Positions 15,318 to 25,132 of a stretch of DNA of 48,581 bases are shown piece after piece; position 1 is the first letter of the stretch; each line of letters opens with the position of its first letter. Both the position numbers and the translations under genes were made by a program. Source of the DNA: Hyphomicrobiales bacterium (GTDB lineage: Bacteria > Pseudomonadota > Alphaproteobacteria > Rhizobiales > Rhizobiaceae); the NCBI GenBank assembly GCA_900473205.1, contig UCLB01000018.1, positions 1 to 48,581 of the forward strand, given 5' to 3'. The notes beneath the pieces were generated by a model. It saw nothing but the letters and a program-made list of their open reading frames with translations. It searched no databases and was not told the origin of the DNA.

Positions 15318-16577
15318 TCACTCCAGCAACAACGCCCGGAAATCATTCACATTCGTTCCCGTCGGTCCCGGTACGAACAGGTCGCCCGCCAGATTGAATG
15401 CAGACCACGCATCATGGCCGGAAAGCAGCGCTCGGGCATCGCCGCCGGCGGCGCGGATGCGGCTTATGCTGTCGCCATCGGCAAATGCGCCCGCATTGTT
15501 TTCAGACCCATCGATGCCATCCGTATCAGCCGCCAGCGCGGTGATGCCGGAGGCACCTTGCAGGTCGAGGGCGGCGGAGAGGAGGAATTCGGCGTTGCGC
15601 CCACCCTTACCGTAACGCCCGCCGCCGATGGTAACAGTGGTTTCGCCGCCGGAGAGCAGGACCATAGGCTTGTCGAAAGCGGTGCTTGCCGAGAACTCGC
15701 GCGCCAGTGCCGCATGCATGCGTCCGATGTCCCTCGCCTCGCCTTCGATACTATCGGATAGGATCAGTGGATGAACGCTCCGGCTGCGGGCAAGATCGGC
15801 TGCCGCCTCCAGCGAGACGCGCGCCGAGGCTATGACGTGGACTTCGTGTCCGGCAAAGGCCGCGTCGTCGGGCTTGGGCGCCACTACGTTGCGGATGCTC
15901 TCGACAATGCGCTCCGGCAGGTCGACGCGATAATCGCGGATAGCGCGCAGCGCATCCTGCGCATCGCTTTCATCCGGCACCGTCGGGCCGGAAGCGACGA
16001 AGGCGGGGTTGTCGCCCGGTACGTCCGATACCACGAGGCTGACGACCCGCGCCGGATGCGCCAGCGCCGCCAGCCTGCCGCCCTTGATGCGGGAGAAATG
16101 CTTGCGCACCACATTCATGGCTGAAATCGGCGCGCCGGAAGCCAGCAGCGCTCCATTGAGCGCAATCTCATCGGCCAGCGCAAAGCCCTCCGGCGGTGCA
16201 GGCAAAAGTGCCGAGCCGCCGCCGGAGACCAGCGCGATGACGAGATCATCAGCCGTCAGCCCGCTTACATGCGCCATCAGCGCTTGCGCTGCCGCAAGCC
16301 CAGCCTCGTCAGGCACTGGGTGGGCGGATTGCAGAATTCTGGTGCGCTGGCATTCAGCCACCCGCCCGTGGCGCGCCACCACCATCCCATCGAAAGGGTG
16401 CGGCCAGGCGCGCTCTAAGGCCTGCGCCATCTGACTTGCCGCCTTGCCCGCGCCAATGACGACGGTGCGCCCCTTGGGCGGTTTCGGCAGGTGGCGAAGG
16501 ATCGCCTCATAGGGGTCGGCCGCCTTCACCGCTGCAAAAAACAGCTCCTCCAGAAACGCACGCGGATTGGAAATCAA
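15318..16577 (-). CDS. gckA: Glycerate 2-kinase (MOFRL family, GckA/TtuD type)
   Basis: The 419-residue protein has the glycerate kinase features: VVIGAGKAASQMAQALE near the start, ALVSGGGSALLPAPP, MNVVRKHFSRIKGGRLA, SDVPGDNPAFVASGPT, and the C-terminal MOFRL-type motif LLSGGETTVTIGGGRYGKGGRN. It phosphorylates D-glycerate to 2-phosphoglycerate using ATP, feeding the serine cycle/tartrate-type routes into glycolysis. Length matches the family. The same family has been annotated as hydroxypyruvate reductase TtuD, which is an older name for similar proteins. The gene stands alone and diverges from the small membrane protein at 16734. Confidence 0.9.
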   Translation of the reverse strand: MISNPRAFLEELFFAAVKAADPYEAILRHLPKPPKGRTVVIGAGKAASQMAQALERAWPHPFDGMVVARHGRVAECQRTRILQSAHPVPDEAGLAAAQALMAHVSGLTADDLVIALVSGGGSALLPAPPEGFALADEIALNGALLASGAPISAMNVVRKHFSRIKGGRLAALAHPARVVSLVVSDVPGDNPAFVASGPTVPDESDAQDALRAIRDYRVDLPERIVESIRNVVAPKPDDAAFAGHEVHVIASARVSLEAAADLARSRSVHPLILSDSIEGEARDIGRMHAALAREFSASTAFDKPMVLLSGGETTVTIGGGRYGKGGRNAEFLLSAALDLQGASGITALAADTDGIDGSENNAGAFADGDSISRIRAAGGDARALLSGHDAWSAFNLAGDLFVPGPTGTNVNDFRALLLE

Positions 16578-16733
16578 CTCTGTCCTCCCTCAAGGCAAAT
16601 CGTCTCGCTTTCCGCGCACAATGGCCCGGTCGTTCCGCTCCGGCAAGTCTGCAAGCGGCCAAGGCGTTCGCTGATTGAACTTCTCTCGCACTGAGGCGTT
16701 GGCCTAAACAGAAAATCGGAATCGGAGGGAACC

Positions 16734-16967
16734 ATGGCCAACACGGAAAATCTCGGACCGGAATATCACGATGACCCGGAAAAGAAGCGCGTGCGCGGTC
16801 GCCGCATCGTCTGGTCGCGACGCCGGTCGAAGCCGTGGACATTCACCCTCATCGTCATCGGCACGCTGATCGTCGCGGCCAGCGCCGTCGGGGTGACCTA
16901 TCTCGTCACCTCGCATCCCGGCAAACCGGAGCCGAACCCCGGCATCGAAGCGCCAGCGAACCCTTAA
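16734..16967 (+). CDS. Small single-pass membrane protein (77 aa)
   Basis: The ATG follows a strong GGAGGGAA site. Residues 1-35 are charged and strongly basic just before the membrane (RGRRIVWSRRRSKPW). One membrane helix follows (about 37-58, FTLIVIGTLIVAASAVGVTY), then a short Pro-rich tail (KPEPNPGIEAPANP). The positive-inside rule puts the N terminus in the cytoplasm. No family is recognised. The stop overlaps by 4 bases with the stop of the convergent ABC exporter gene. Confidence 0.8.
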   Translation: MANTENLGPEYHDDPEKKRVRGRRIVWSRRRSKPWTFTLIVIGTLIVAASAVGVTYLVTSHPGKPEPNPGIEAPANP

Positions 16968-18751
16968 ACCAGCAACTGCGCGCCAAACTGCGCTTCGTAA
17001 AGGCGGCTGTAAGGGCCCTTGGAATTCAGAAGCTCCTGATGATTGCCCGTCTCCACGATGCCGCTTTCGTCCACCACCACAATGCGCGAGGCATCGCGAA
17101 TGGTAGCCAGACGGTGGGCGATGACCAGTGTCGTGCGGCCCTTGGCGAGTTCGGCTAGGGACGCCTGAATAGCACGCTCTGTTTCCGTATCGAGCGCCGA
17201 TGTCGCCTCGTCCAGAATGAGAATCGGTGGATTTTTGAGGAACATGCGGGCAATTGCCATACGCTGCTTCTGGCCGCCGGAAAGCTTGACGCCGCGCTCC
17301 CCGATCACCGTCTCCATGCCTTCAGGCATATCGTTGATGACGCTATCCAGCCGGGCGCGGCACGCCGCTTCCCAAATGTCCGCATCGCTGGCACCCAGAC
17401 GGCCATATTCGATATTCTCACGAATGGTACCGCCGAACAGGAACACATCCTGCTGCACGATGCCGATCTGGCTGCGCAGCGAGGCAAGCGTCAGTTTGCG
17501 GATGTCGATGCCGTCGATGCTGATGGCACCGCCCGTAACCTCGTAGAATCGTGGCAGTAACGAGCAAAGCGTCGTCTTACCCGCCCCGGAAGGACCGACG
17601 AATGCGACCGTTTCCCCTGCTCGGATGGTCAAATCGATGTTCCGCAGCACCTGCTTGCCATCGCTATAACCGAAGCTGACATTGCCATAGGCAATCTCGC
17701 CGCGCAGAGCCGGTGCCTCGATAGCGTCAGGCGCATCGGCAATATCCGGATCGGTATCGATCAGTTCGGTAAAGCGACGAAAACCGGCAATGCCCTTCGG
17801 GTAGGTTTCGATGACGGAATTGATCTTTTCCACCGGGCGGAAGAAGACGTTGACGAGCAGCAGGAAGCCGATGAAGCCGCCGCTGGTCAGATCGCCAGTC
17901 AGCACGAACCACGCGCCGCAGATCATGATGATCATCTGCGTCAGGCGCATGCTCATATAGCTGAGCGATGTGCTCGCCGCCATAATCTTGTAGGCATCGA
18001 GCTTGGTGCGGCGGTAACGCTGGTTATCCGCCTCGAACAACGCCCGCTCATGGTCCTCATTGGCGAAGGCCTGCACCACGCGCATGCCGCCGACATTCTC
18101 TTCAATGCGAGCATTGAACGCGCCGACGCGGCCATAAAGCGCGCGGAAGTTATTGGTCATGCGGCTGCCGTAGCGGCTCGTCACCCAGGCGGTGATGGGC
18201 ACGATGGCAGCGGTGATCAGTGCCAGCGGCACGTTGACGGAGAGCATCAGCAGGAATGCACCGAGGAAGGTCATGATGGCAATGAACAGGTCTTCCGGCC
18301 CGTGATGCGCCACTTCGCCGATCTCCTCGAGATCCTTGGTCAACCGACCAACCAGATGCCCGGTCTTCTGATTATCGAAAAAGCGGAAGGATAGTTTCTG
18401 CAAATGGTCGAAGGCGCGGCGGCGCATATCGGTTTCGATATTGATGCCGAGCATGTGGCCCCAATAGGTCACGGTCGCCATCAGCCCCGTATTCAGCACG
18501 TAGATCACCAGAAGCCCGATGGAGGCCAGCACGATGACCGGCCAGTCGCCAGCCGGCAGCAGCACATCCACAAAGGCCTTGACCGCCATGGGGAAGCCCA
18601 GCTCCAGCAGGCCGGAAAGCACCGCGCAGGAAAAGTCCAGAATGAACAGACCACGATAGGGACGATAATAGGCGAAGAAACGGGCAAGCATGATCGTGTC
18701 CATAACAGCGTTACCGCTGTCGCGATTGTAAAATTCGCCTTCAACTCTCAT
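16964..18751 (-). CDS. ABC exporter, fused membrane and ATPase domains (MsbA/half-transporter type)
   Basis: The 595-residue half transporter has an N-terminal six-helix exporter domain (about residues 20-330) followed by the ATPase: Walker A GPSGAGKTT, Q loop VQQDVFLFGG, signature LSGGQKQR, Walker B ILILDEATSALD and H loop IAHRLATI. It acts as a homodimer in the inner membrane. Lipid or drug export is likely; the cargo is unknown. The ATG at 18751 gives the listed length; an ATG at 18703 (MDTIMLARFF) may be the true start, since homology begins there. It diverges from the permease at 18867, with about 115 bases between. Confidence 0.92.
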   Translation of the reverse strand: MRVEGEFYNRDSGNAVMDTIMLARFFAYYRPYRGLFILDFSCAVLSGLLELGFPMAVKAFVDVLLPAGDWPVIVLASIGLLVIYVLNTGLMATVTYWGHMLGINIETDMRRRAFDHLQKLSFRFFDNQKTGHLVGRLTKDLEEIGEVAHHGPEDLFIAIMTFLGAFLLMLSVNVPLALITAAIVPITAWVTSRYGSRMTNNFRALYGRVGAFNARIEENVGGMRVVQAFANEDHERALFEADNQRYRRTKLDAYKIMAASTSLSYMSMRLTQMIIMICGAWFVLTGDLTSGGFIGFLLLVNVFFRPVEKINSVIETYPKGIAGFRRFTELIDTDPDIADAPDAIEAPALRGEIAYGNVSFGYSDGKQVLRNIDLTIRAGETVAFVGPSGAGKTTLCSLLPRFYEVTGGAISIDGIDIRKLTLASLRSQIGIVQQDVFLFGGTIRENIEYGRLGASDADIWEAACRARLDSVINDMPEGMETVIGERGVKLSGGQKQRMAIARMFLKNPPILILDEATSALDTETERAIQASLAELAKGRTTLVIAHRLATIRDASRIVVVDESGIVETGNHQELLNSKGPYSRLYEAQFGAQLLV

Positions 18752-18866
18752 ATTTGTGTAAAGAGGCCAAGGCGCGTTGCGTTATTTTTACCAAAATCGT
18801 CCAATAAGATGTGCGAACAATATAAAAACGAAATGCTGGCAGAATATGTTGTAATCTGTCTATCAA

Positions 18867-20114
18867 ATGATGGCAGACTGCAAACTGTTCGGGGAATGCG
18901 AAAGAGACGCGATTTTGAGTAAGGTTGACAATCCACGCAAGACCAGTGAGCCCCGTTGGCTCGGCCCTGCCACGCATGCACGCACCGCACTCGTGCCGTC
19001 CATTTCCGCGGCCCGCTGGCTTCTGGTTCTGATTGTCGCTGCCGGAATCTATTTCTTCTACGGCTTCCTCGTGCCGGTGCTTGCCGCACTCGTCATCGGC
19101 TTTGCCAGCTGGCCCGTTTATCGTGAGCTTCTGCGCCGCGTTGGCGGTAACAACACGGTGGGTGCAACGGTCGCGCTGCTTCTCATCATCGCCTTTCTCA
19201 TCGTCCCCATTTTCATTGCCGCTTCCTACACGGGCAGCGAAATCCGCGAATGGTTCGGCTGGGCCGTGGAAGTCAACAAAGTAGGCGCGCCCGTGCCGGA
19301 CTGGATCGCCGCCCTGCCCGGCGTCGGCGCCTGGATGAGCGAGCAATGGGTACGCTATATCGGCACGCCCGGCGCCATCGGTGAAGTCATTCAACTGGTC
19401 AGCGGCGCCAATATCGGCAACATCTACCGCGCCATCGTTGCTGCCGGAAACGGCGCGTTCCACCTCATTCTCACGCTACTGTTCATGCTGATCGCGCTGT
19501 TCTTCGTCTACCGCAACGGCGTTGCCTTTGCGCGGCAGATCGATCTGGTGGGAGAGCGTATTTTGCCGACGCGCTGGGAGCGTATCTCCCGCGTCGTTCC
19601 GGCCACCATCAGCTCCACCGTCACCGGCATGACACTGATCGCCATCGGCGAAGGCATCATTCTCGGTATTGCGTACTGGATTGCAGGCGTGCCCTCACCC
19701 GTCACGCTTGGCGTGTTGACCGGCGTCATGGCCCTCATTCCCGGTGGTGCACCGCTATGCTTCACGCTGGTGTCGGTCTATCTGGTTGCCAGCGGCTCTG
19801 TCGGCGCAGGCATCGCTTTGTTTGCCTGGGGCTCAGTGGAACTCTTCATCGTCGACAAGACCATCCGTCCACGCCTCGTTGGCGGGCCGATCAAACTTCC
19901 CTTCCTTCCAACCTTTTTCGGCCTGGTCGGTGGTGTGAAGACGATGGGCTTCCTTGGTCTGTTCATTGGCCCGGTGCTGATGGCACTGCTGGTCGCCGTG
20001 TGGCGAGAATGGGTGCGCGAGGTTGAACTCTCCGCAGCGGAAGCCGAGGCAGAGACAATCAAGGCCGAGGTGGAGATCGACGCACCTCCACCGCTTCGAA
20101 AAACCGCCTCCTAG
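18867..20114 (+). CDS. AI-2E family transporter (TqsA/PerM-like permease)
   Basis: The 415-residue protein has about eight hydrophobic segments: one pair near residues 45-90, a periplasmic loop with VPDWIAALPGVGAWM, then a cluster from 190 to 380. GVLTGVMALIPGGAPLCFTLV and the DKTIRPRLVGGPIKLPFLPTF region are typical of the AI-2E/PerM family. The name reflects a proposed autoinducer-2 exporter; many members have other or unknown substrates. The listed ATG lacks a clear ribosome-binding site. A TTG at 18915 with GAAAGAGA upstream is an alternative that would give 399 residues. Confidence 0.88.
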   Translation: MMADCKLFGECERDAILSKVDNPRKTSEPRWLGPATHARTALVPSISAARWLLVLIVAAGIYFFYGFLVPVLAALVIGFASWPVYRELLRRVGGNNTVGATVALLLIIAFLIVPIFIAASYTGSEIREWFGWAVEVNKVGAPVPDWIAALPGVGAWMSEQWVRYIGTPGAIGEVIQLVSGANIGNIYRAIVAAGNGAFHLILTLLFMLIALFFVYRNGVAFARQIDLVGERILPTRWERISRVVPATISSTVTGMTLIAIGEGIILGIAYWIAGVPSPVTLGVLTGVMALIPGGAPLCFTLVSVYLVASGSVGAGIALFAWGSVELFIVDKTIRPRLVGGPIKLPFLPTFFGLVGGVKTMGFLGLFIGPVLMALLVAVWREWVREVELSAAEAEAETIKAEVEIDAPPPLRKTAS

Positions 20115-20133
20115 GAAACAGTCGTTTCAGAAC

Positions 20134-20589
20134 TCAGAGCTTCAGTTCCATGAAAAGGCTGAGCGGGTCTGGCTTGTAAGGTGGAAAGGGTTCGATATCC
20201 ACAAAACCCGCCTTATGGTACAGGCCGATGGCTTCCGGCTGGCTGATGCCGGTTTCCAGACGAATGGCTGTGACGCCATGCTGCCGCCCAAACTCCACCA
20301 AGGCCTCCAGCATCAACCTGCCGATTTTCAGGCCACGGGCCTGCGGATCAACGAACATGCGCTTGATTTCCGCCGTGCCATCACCCGCCTCGACCAGCGC
20401 GCAGCAGCCGACGATCGCTCCATCATTGCGAGCCACGAAGAATGAAACATTCGGCTTTTCCAGCTTGGTGATATCGACCAGATGGTTGCTTTCCGGCGGA
20501 TAAAGCGACGCAGCATAGGCATCCGACATCTCCAGAAGACGAATGATCTCGGGCTGGCGTGGGCTTTCAAGGGTGATGGAGACTGGCAT
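20134..20589 (-). CDS. GNAT-family N-acetyltransferase
   Basis: The 151-residue protein has the GNAT core: AEIKRMFVDPQARGLKIGRL contains the acetyl-CoA pyrophosphate loop (R-x-x-x-x-G pattern), followed by AIRLETGISQPEAIGLYHKAGF, typical of the final strand-helix. The acceptor substrate is unknown. Its stop is 19 bases from the convergent permease stop at 20114. Confidence 0.87.
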   Translation of the reverse strand: MPVSITLESPRQPEIIRLLEMSDAYAASLYPPESNHLVDITKLEKPNVSFFVARNDGAIVGCCALVEAGDGTAEIKRMFVDPQARGLKIGRLMLEALVEFGRQHGVTAIRLETGISQPEAIGLYHKAGFVDIEPFPPYKPDPLSLFMELKL

Positions 20590-20704
20590 GCTGGTTCCCG
20601 TTTATTTTTGTGAATGCGGAGTTCCGCGTCGCAATAAGACTGCAATTCCGCTAGATCATTGCGGCTTGTAAGTCACTTTCCCCGCCAGAGGCAACAGAGC
20701 GACA

Positions 20705-21115
20705 ATGAGAACAGCGCTTGTTTTGATGACCATTCTCGGCTGCGATGACACCGCAACCGATTGCCAGCATATCGCCACGCTACAACAGCGCTGGACGAGC
20801 ATCGAACTGTGCGATGCCGAATCGGAAAAGCAGCTGGGCAATTTTGCCAACGCATCCTATCCCGTCGTCGTTGCGGTTTGCCAGACACCGGAAACGCCAA
20901 AAGCGGAAACGGCCAACACAGACAGCCAGACGCCGGATGCTACGGCCACGACACCCGCTCTGGAGGCACAGGAAGAGCAGACGCTGACCCAGCGGGCCAT
21001 AACCCGCGTGCGCAGGATTTTGCCCTCCACCGAAGGCGTGAAGGAAGTGCTGGGCAAGCCGGTGCGGATGGTGGAAGACAGCTATTCGTGGATCGCCAGG
21101 CGTTTTACGAAGTGA
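20705..21115 (+). CDS. Hypothetical protein (136 aa)
   Basis: No family is recognised. The N-terminal part holds five Cys residues (ILGCDDTATDCQHIATL, IELCDAES, AVCQTPE) in a compact segment, followed by a Thr/Glu/Ala-rich linker (about 60-95) and a C-terminal amphipathic part (RAITRVRRILPSTEGVKEVL). There is no lipobox or clear signal peptide. The gene diverges from the GNAT gene and converges with the DUF2336 gene. Confidence 0.65.
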   Translation: MRTALVLMTILGCDDTATDCQHIATLQQRWTSIELCDAESEKQLGNFANASYPVVVAVCQTPETPKAETANTDSQTPDATATTPALEAQEEQTLTQRAITRVRRILPSTEGVKEVLGKPVRMVEDSYSWIARRFTK

Positions 21116-21161
21116 GATTAAGGTCGCCAAATGTTTCGGGCGGCGCAGCACCATCGTCTCC

Positions 21162-21187
21162 GTCATCCCGCGCTCGATACGGGTGAC
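21162..21187. terminator. Imperfect hairpin between convergent genes
   Basis: GTCATCCCG and CGGGTGAC pair with one bulged base around a 9-base loop. It lies between the stops at 21115 and 21206. No T run follows. Confidence 0.35.
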
Positions 21188-21205
21188 GGGAGGCTGCAAT
21201 GACGG

Positions 21206-22342
21206 TTACGCCGCTTCCGCAACAAGATCGCTGGCAAGAGAACGGGCACGCTGCCTGTGCTGAGACATTTGCAGCTTTTCGACCATATGCAGAAGCTCGC
21301 GCATCGTCGCATCACCATCGACATGGGCGAATTTTGCCAGCAGGCCGGAAGACAAGTCAGCCACCGGGTTGGAGTAAGGCGTCTCCACAACATCGCGCCA
21401 CAGCAACGTCGCTTCCATGAAGATATCCAGCACTGCGCCGAACAGACCGGCGGAATGGAACAGTGCCTTCAGGGCGTGATGCCGCCCGGTTGCAAGGATG
21501 GAGCGGACCTGCCGTTCGGCCAGACCAGAGAGATTGGAGATGGCCTGCGCGAAGAAATCCAGTTTGCCGGAGCAGAGTGTGTTCATCAGGAAAGCGGGCG
21601 TCAGATCGCCTCTTTCGCGCAGGTGCTCGACCAGCATCGGCATTGCTTCCGCCGTAACATCACCGGCGATCACCACTGTGGCTGCTTCATAGGCTTCGCG
21701 GATGACGCCGTGAGCGCGCATGGGTGTCATGGCGTAGCAAACGAGATGGGACGTCGCTAGGGCGGCACCGATATGCCCGACGATGGCGTAGCGCACGTCT
21801 GCTGGCAAATCATCCCGCTGCAGCAGAAGATCACGGATTTCCGCATCATCAGCGAAACGCTCGGCAACACGGCGCAAGGTGAAGGGCGTTATACGGGCGC
21901 TGCGGTTTTCCAGCAGCACCGAAAGCTCCAGAACCTCGCCTATTTCGGCCAGGGCAGCGCAGGCGCCAGCTTCCAGCGAGGGACGAGCGGCGATCATGGC
22001 GCGGGTGATGGCGGTGCCGTTGCCGACCAGATCAACCAGATCGGTTTCCCGCAACACAGGCGAATGGATGATGACGAGGCAGGCGATTTCGGGCTGGTCT
22101 TGTGCAAGGCAGAAAATAATGGCGCGCGGCGCATCCGTCGAAAAGGCAAGCGTTTCGGCAAGTGCAAGACGCACCTTGGGCGATGGATCATCCAGCAGAT
22201 AGGTCATCGCGTCGTAGGCGCTGTCGTGACGGTCCTGCGGCAGGGAGGATTGCAGATAGGCCTGCGCCAGTGCAGTAGCCGCCTTGGACCGGTCGCTTGA
22301 TCCGGCCTTTTCAGACCAACGAAGAAATGCTTTTACGATCAC
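21206..22342 (-). CDS. DUF2336 domain protein
   Basis: An all-helical protein with HEAT-like repeats, typical of the alphaproteobacterial DUF2336 family. Recurrent segments include DPSPKVRLALAETLAF, DDAEIRDLLLQRDDLPADVR and ERQVRSILATGRHHALKALF. I chose the GTG at 22342 (IVKAFLRWSEKA) since the family usually begins there; a GTG at 22420 would add 26 residues of low-complexity character. The function is not established, and no catalytic motif is seen. Confidence 0.75.
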   Translation of the reverse strand: MIVKAFLRWSEKAGSSDRSKAATALAQAYLQSSLPQDRHDSAYDAMTYLLDDPSPKVRLALAETLAFSTDAPRAIIFCLAQDQPEIACLVIIHSPVLRETDLVDLVGNGTAITRAMIAARPSLEAGACAALAEIGEVLELSVLLENRSARITPFTLRRVAERFADDAEIRDLLLQRDDLPADVRYAIVGHIGAALATSHLVCYAMTPMRAHGVIREAYEAATVVIAGDVTAEAMPMLVEHLRERGDLTPAFLMNTLCSGKLDFFAQAISNLSGLAERQVRSILATGRHHALKALFHSAGLFGAVLDIFMEATLLWRDVVETPYSNPVADLSSGLLAKFAHVDGDATMRELLHMVEKLQMSQHRQRARSLASDLVAEAA

Positions 22343-22493
22343 CCTGCGCGCCCCAACAACAGACAATACCGACTGTTTCGGCGGGTACCGACTCACATGC
22401 GAGTCTTTTGCCCCTGCCACCCATCGGCGACACTAGGGGCAAAAGGTTTACGTTTGGTTCACCATATAAATTAACCGCTTGGGTACGTCAGGA

Positions 22494-23102
22494 TCAGCGC
22501 GCGCCCGGCCTTGCCAGCTGGAAGACATCCACGCCGCCATCGCAATAATCGCGGTAACCCATGCGGGCAATGGGACGGGCGCGGGCCATATCGATGCGAC
22601 CGTCTTCAATGACAGCTTCATCCAGATGGATGCCGACGACCTGCCCGAACACGACCCAGCTTTGTGCCTCCACACCATCCACATCAACCGGGCGAATGAT
22701 CTGCGTGACGCGGCATTCCAGCGCGGCATAGGCTTCCGCGACGAAGGGGGCATCCACCAATTCCCCCGCCTGTGCGGTAAGCCCGGCGATATCGAATTCG
22801 TTGACGTCGTAGGCCACCGGGGCGGATGACGCATTCATCTGCTCGACCAGATGACGGCTGACGAGACTTGCGGTAAAAACGCCGCTTTCCTGCACATTGC
22901 GCAGGCTGTCCTTCTGGCCGCTGGAAGAGAACATCACCAGCTTGGGCGTATCGGAAACGGCGTTGAAAAAGGAATAGGGCGAAAGATTAAGCGAGCCGTC
23001 CCTGCCCTTCGAGCCGATCCAGCCGATGGGGCGCGGCGCGACGATGGCCTTGAAAGGATCATGCGGCAGGCCGTGAAGATTGCTGTCGGTGGCGTAAAAC
23101 AT
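22494..23102 (-). CDS. Flavin reductase family protein (FMN-binding, flavoredoxin type)
   Basis: The 202-residue protein has the FMN-binding split-barrel signature: VAPRPIGWIGSKGRDGSLNL, SPYSFFNAVSDTPKLVMFSS and KDSLRNVQESGVFTASLV. The family uses NAD(P)H to reduce FMN, or binds FMN for electron transfer. Its ATG overlaps the stop of the upstream nitroreductase by one base (TGATG), so the two are translationally coupled and probably work together. Confidence 0.88.
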   Translation of the reverse strand: MFYATDSNLHGLPHDPFKAIVAPRPIGWIGSKGRDGSLNLSPYSFFNAVSDTPKLVMFSSSGQKDSLRNVQESGVFTASLVSRHLVEQMNASSAPVAYDVNEFDIAGLTAQAGELVDAPFVAEAYAALECRVTQIIRPVDVDGVEAQSWVVFGQVVGIHLDEAVIEDGRIDMARARPIARMGYRDYCDGGVDVFQLARPGAR

Positions 23103-23683
23103 CAGGCTTCACCCACCCATGACACGACATCGGCGAGCTCTGGACGTGGACGTTCCACAGCTGGGAATGTCGTGGAGCCGATGTGGATGAAGCCAGCCAC
23201 TTTCTCACCCGCCTTGAGGCCGAGGTCGGGCCACAGGGCTTCGTCATAGGACACCCATTCCGTCAGCCAGTTGGCGGCATAGCCATTGGCGTTGGCTGCG
23301 AACAACATGTTGAGGCAAACCGCACCTGCTGACATGACCTGTTCCCATTCCGGGATTTTGACATGCGGTGCAGCCGTGCTGACGACTGCGATGACGACAG
23401 GTGCGCGCGTAAAGCGTGTGCGCTCCACTTCCTGCTGGTCCGGGCCAAGCTGCGGTGTTTTTTCCAGCGCGCGCTTCAAACTCGCCTCGCCCAGCCGCTT
23501 GCGCTCTTCGCCGCGGTAAACGATGAAGCGCCATGGCGCGATCTTTCCGTGGTCGGGTACGCGCACCGTCAGACGCAATATCTCCTCGATTTCGGTGCGG
23601 TCCGGGCCCGGTTCGGCCAGTTGCAGCGCCGGTGTCGAGCGGCGTACATTCAGATAATCGATGAGCTTGATATTGTCTTTCAT
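23102..23683 (-). CDS. Nitroreductase family protein (FMN-dependent)
   Basis: The frame is open far upstream, but family homology begins at the ATG at 23683 ([17 protein letters not shown]), giving 193 residues, a normal length. Family features are NVRRSTPAL (FMN phosphate-binding Arg), [17 protein letters not shown], and [24 protein letters not shown]. It should transfer hydride from NAD(P)H to nitro- or quinone-type substrates through FMN. The stop overlaps the flavin reductase start, forming a two-gene operon. Confidence 0.88.
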   Translation of the reverse strand: MKDNIKLIDYLNVRRSTPALQLAEPGPDRTEIEEILRLTVRVPDHGKIAPWRFIVYRGEERKRLGEASLKRALEKTPQLGPDQQEVERTRFTRAPVVIAVVSTAAPHVKIPEWEQVMSAGAVCLNMLFAANANGYAANWLTEWVSYDEALWPDLGLKAGEKVAGFIHIGSTTFPAVERPRPELADVVSWVGEA

Positions 23684-23792
23684 GTCAGAACCGTTCCATT
23701 GTCGTACATATGAAATTAAGGGCCTTGAAATAGCCACGGCATTGCGTTTGAAGTGGTCCCAGAAAAACAAGAAGTCAATCCGGTTGAGAGAA

Positions 23793-24773
23793 ATGACGTC
23801 CATCAAAATTGCGGCTGGCCTATGCGTGGCGCTCGTTTCCAGTGTCGTGCCGCATGGCGTTGCCTTCTCGCAGGATGCCTTCAAGGAGTTCAAGCAGCTT
23901 GGCGGCACGCCAAAAATGCCGAAGCTGAACGCCTTTAGCGCCCCCATCGCGCCCGACGTGCAGGAAACAAAATCCCGCGATGTTGTGATGGAAGCCAAAC
24001 TCACCAACGATGGCGAACCGATGATGGAAGGCCTGGCATGGCGCGTGTTCAGCCCCATCCCCGGTTCGGATGGCAAGCTGCCCATGCTGGCTAGCTCGGA
24101 TGGCGGCTCGGCGGAGTTTCATCTGTCTCCCGGCGAATATTTCGTCAATGTCTCCTTCGGTCGCGCGGGCGTGACCAAGAAGCTGAACATACCGACCAGC
24201 GGCAAGATCGACAAACAGGTGCTGATCCTCGATGCCGGTGGCTTCGTTTTGAACGCGGTAGCAGGCGCGGACAAACGCATCTCGCCCAACCAGCTTAAGT
24301 TCTCGGTCTACTCCTCCGACACGCAGGAAGATGGCGAGCGCCGTCTTGTCATGTCAGACGTCAAGCCCAACACGGTCATCCGCCTCAATGCAGGCACCTA
24401 CCACGTCGTATCCGAATATGGCGGCATCAACGCCGTCGTCCGCGCCGATATTCAGGTGGAAGCAGGCAAGCTGACGGAAGCGACGCTCCAGCACCATGCG
24501 GCGCAGGTCACGCTCAAACTCGTGTCCGAACATGGTGGTGAAGCCATTGCCGACACCGCCTGGTCGGTCCTGACCGGCTCCGGTGACATCGTCAACGAAA
24601 GCGTCAGCGCCTTCTCCACCATGGTCCTAGCCGATGGCGAATACACTGCCATCGCCCGCAACAAGGACAAGGTCTACCAGCGCACGTTCAAAGTGGCTGG
24701 CGGTCAGGACTCGGATGTCGAAGTGCTGATGAAGGATCAGGCCCCGGAAGAGACGACTGGGGATTTTGAGTAG
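23793..24773 (+). CDS. Secreted hypothetical protein with repeated beta domains (326 aa)
   Basis: The ATG at 23793 (GAGAGA upstream) starts [19 protein letters not shown], a signal peptide probably cut after AFSQ or nearby. The rest is rich in beta-strand segments that repeat in design: [34 protein letters not shown] and [17 protein letters not shown], each followed by a strand-turn-strand with [14 protein letters not shown] and DGEYTA. These look like three carboxypeptidase-regulatory/Ig-like repeats. I do not know the function. It diverges from the nitroreductase gene. Confidence 0.75.
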   Translation: MTSIKIAAGLCVALVSSVVPHGVAFSQDAFKEFKQLGGTPKMPKLNAFSAPIAPDVQETKSRDVVMEAKLTNDGEPMMEGLAWRVFSPIPGSDGKLPMLASSDGGSAEFHLSPGEYFVNVSFGRAGVTKKLNIPTSGKIDKQVLILDAGGFVLNAVAGADKRISPNQLKFSVYSSDTQEDGERRLVMSDVKPNTVIRLNAGTYHVVSEYGGINAVVRADIQVEAGKLTEATLQHHAAQVTLKLVSEHGGEAIADTAWSVLTGSGDIVNESVSAFSTMVLADGEYTAIARNKDKVYQRTFKVAGGQDSDVEVLMKDQAPEETTGDFE

Positions 24774-24791
24774 CTACTGACGAAGGTCACG

Positions 24792-25127
24792 TCAGCATAT
24801 CACCATATGGCTGGGTGAGGTGACCGTCGAGTAGTCCGCGTGCCAGTAGTGCGGATCATCACACAGCGAAAACACCGCATCTTTCGATGCATATTTGACA
24901 TCGAACCTGTCGCGCATGGTGACATGCACGGACCCATTGTCAGGATAGTCCCTACCTGCATCGGCAATCTTGTTTCCGCGACGAAGTTCAGCAACGACAA
25001 TGTCTTTCAGCGGCGCGGCGAGATCGGCGATCAAGGACCGAATCCGCAAAACATCTTTTTCACTTCTGGCCTGCGAAAAACTATTATCATCGAGCATCTG
25101 GATTTGATCCGTGTCTGCACAAGACAT
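24792..25127 (-). CDS. Hypothetical protein (111 aa)
   Basis: No family is recognised. The product has two Cys near the ends and a middle helix (KDVLRIRSLIADLAAPLKDIVVAEL) followed by a beta-rich part (GSVHVTMRDRFDVKY). The ATG at 25127 has no clear ribosome-binding site and lies beside a strong terminator (25133-25160). It could be a weakly expressed gene or a chance frame. Confidence 0.45.
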   Translation of the reverse strand: MSCADTDQIQMLDDNSFSQARSEKDVLRIRSLIADLAAPLKDIVVAELRRGNKIADAGRDYPDNGSVHVTMRDRFDVKYASKDAVFSLCDDPHYWHADYSTVTSPSHMVIC

Positions 25128-25132
25128 CACAT

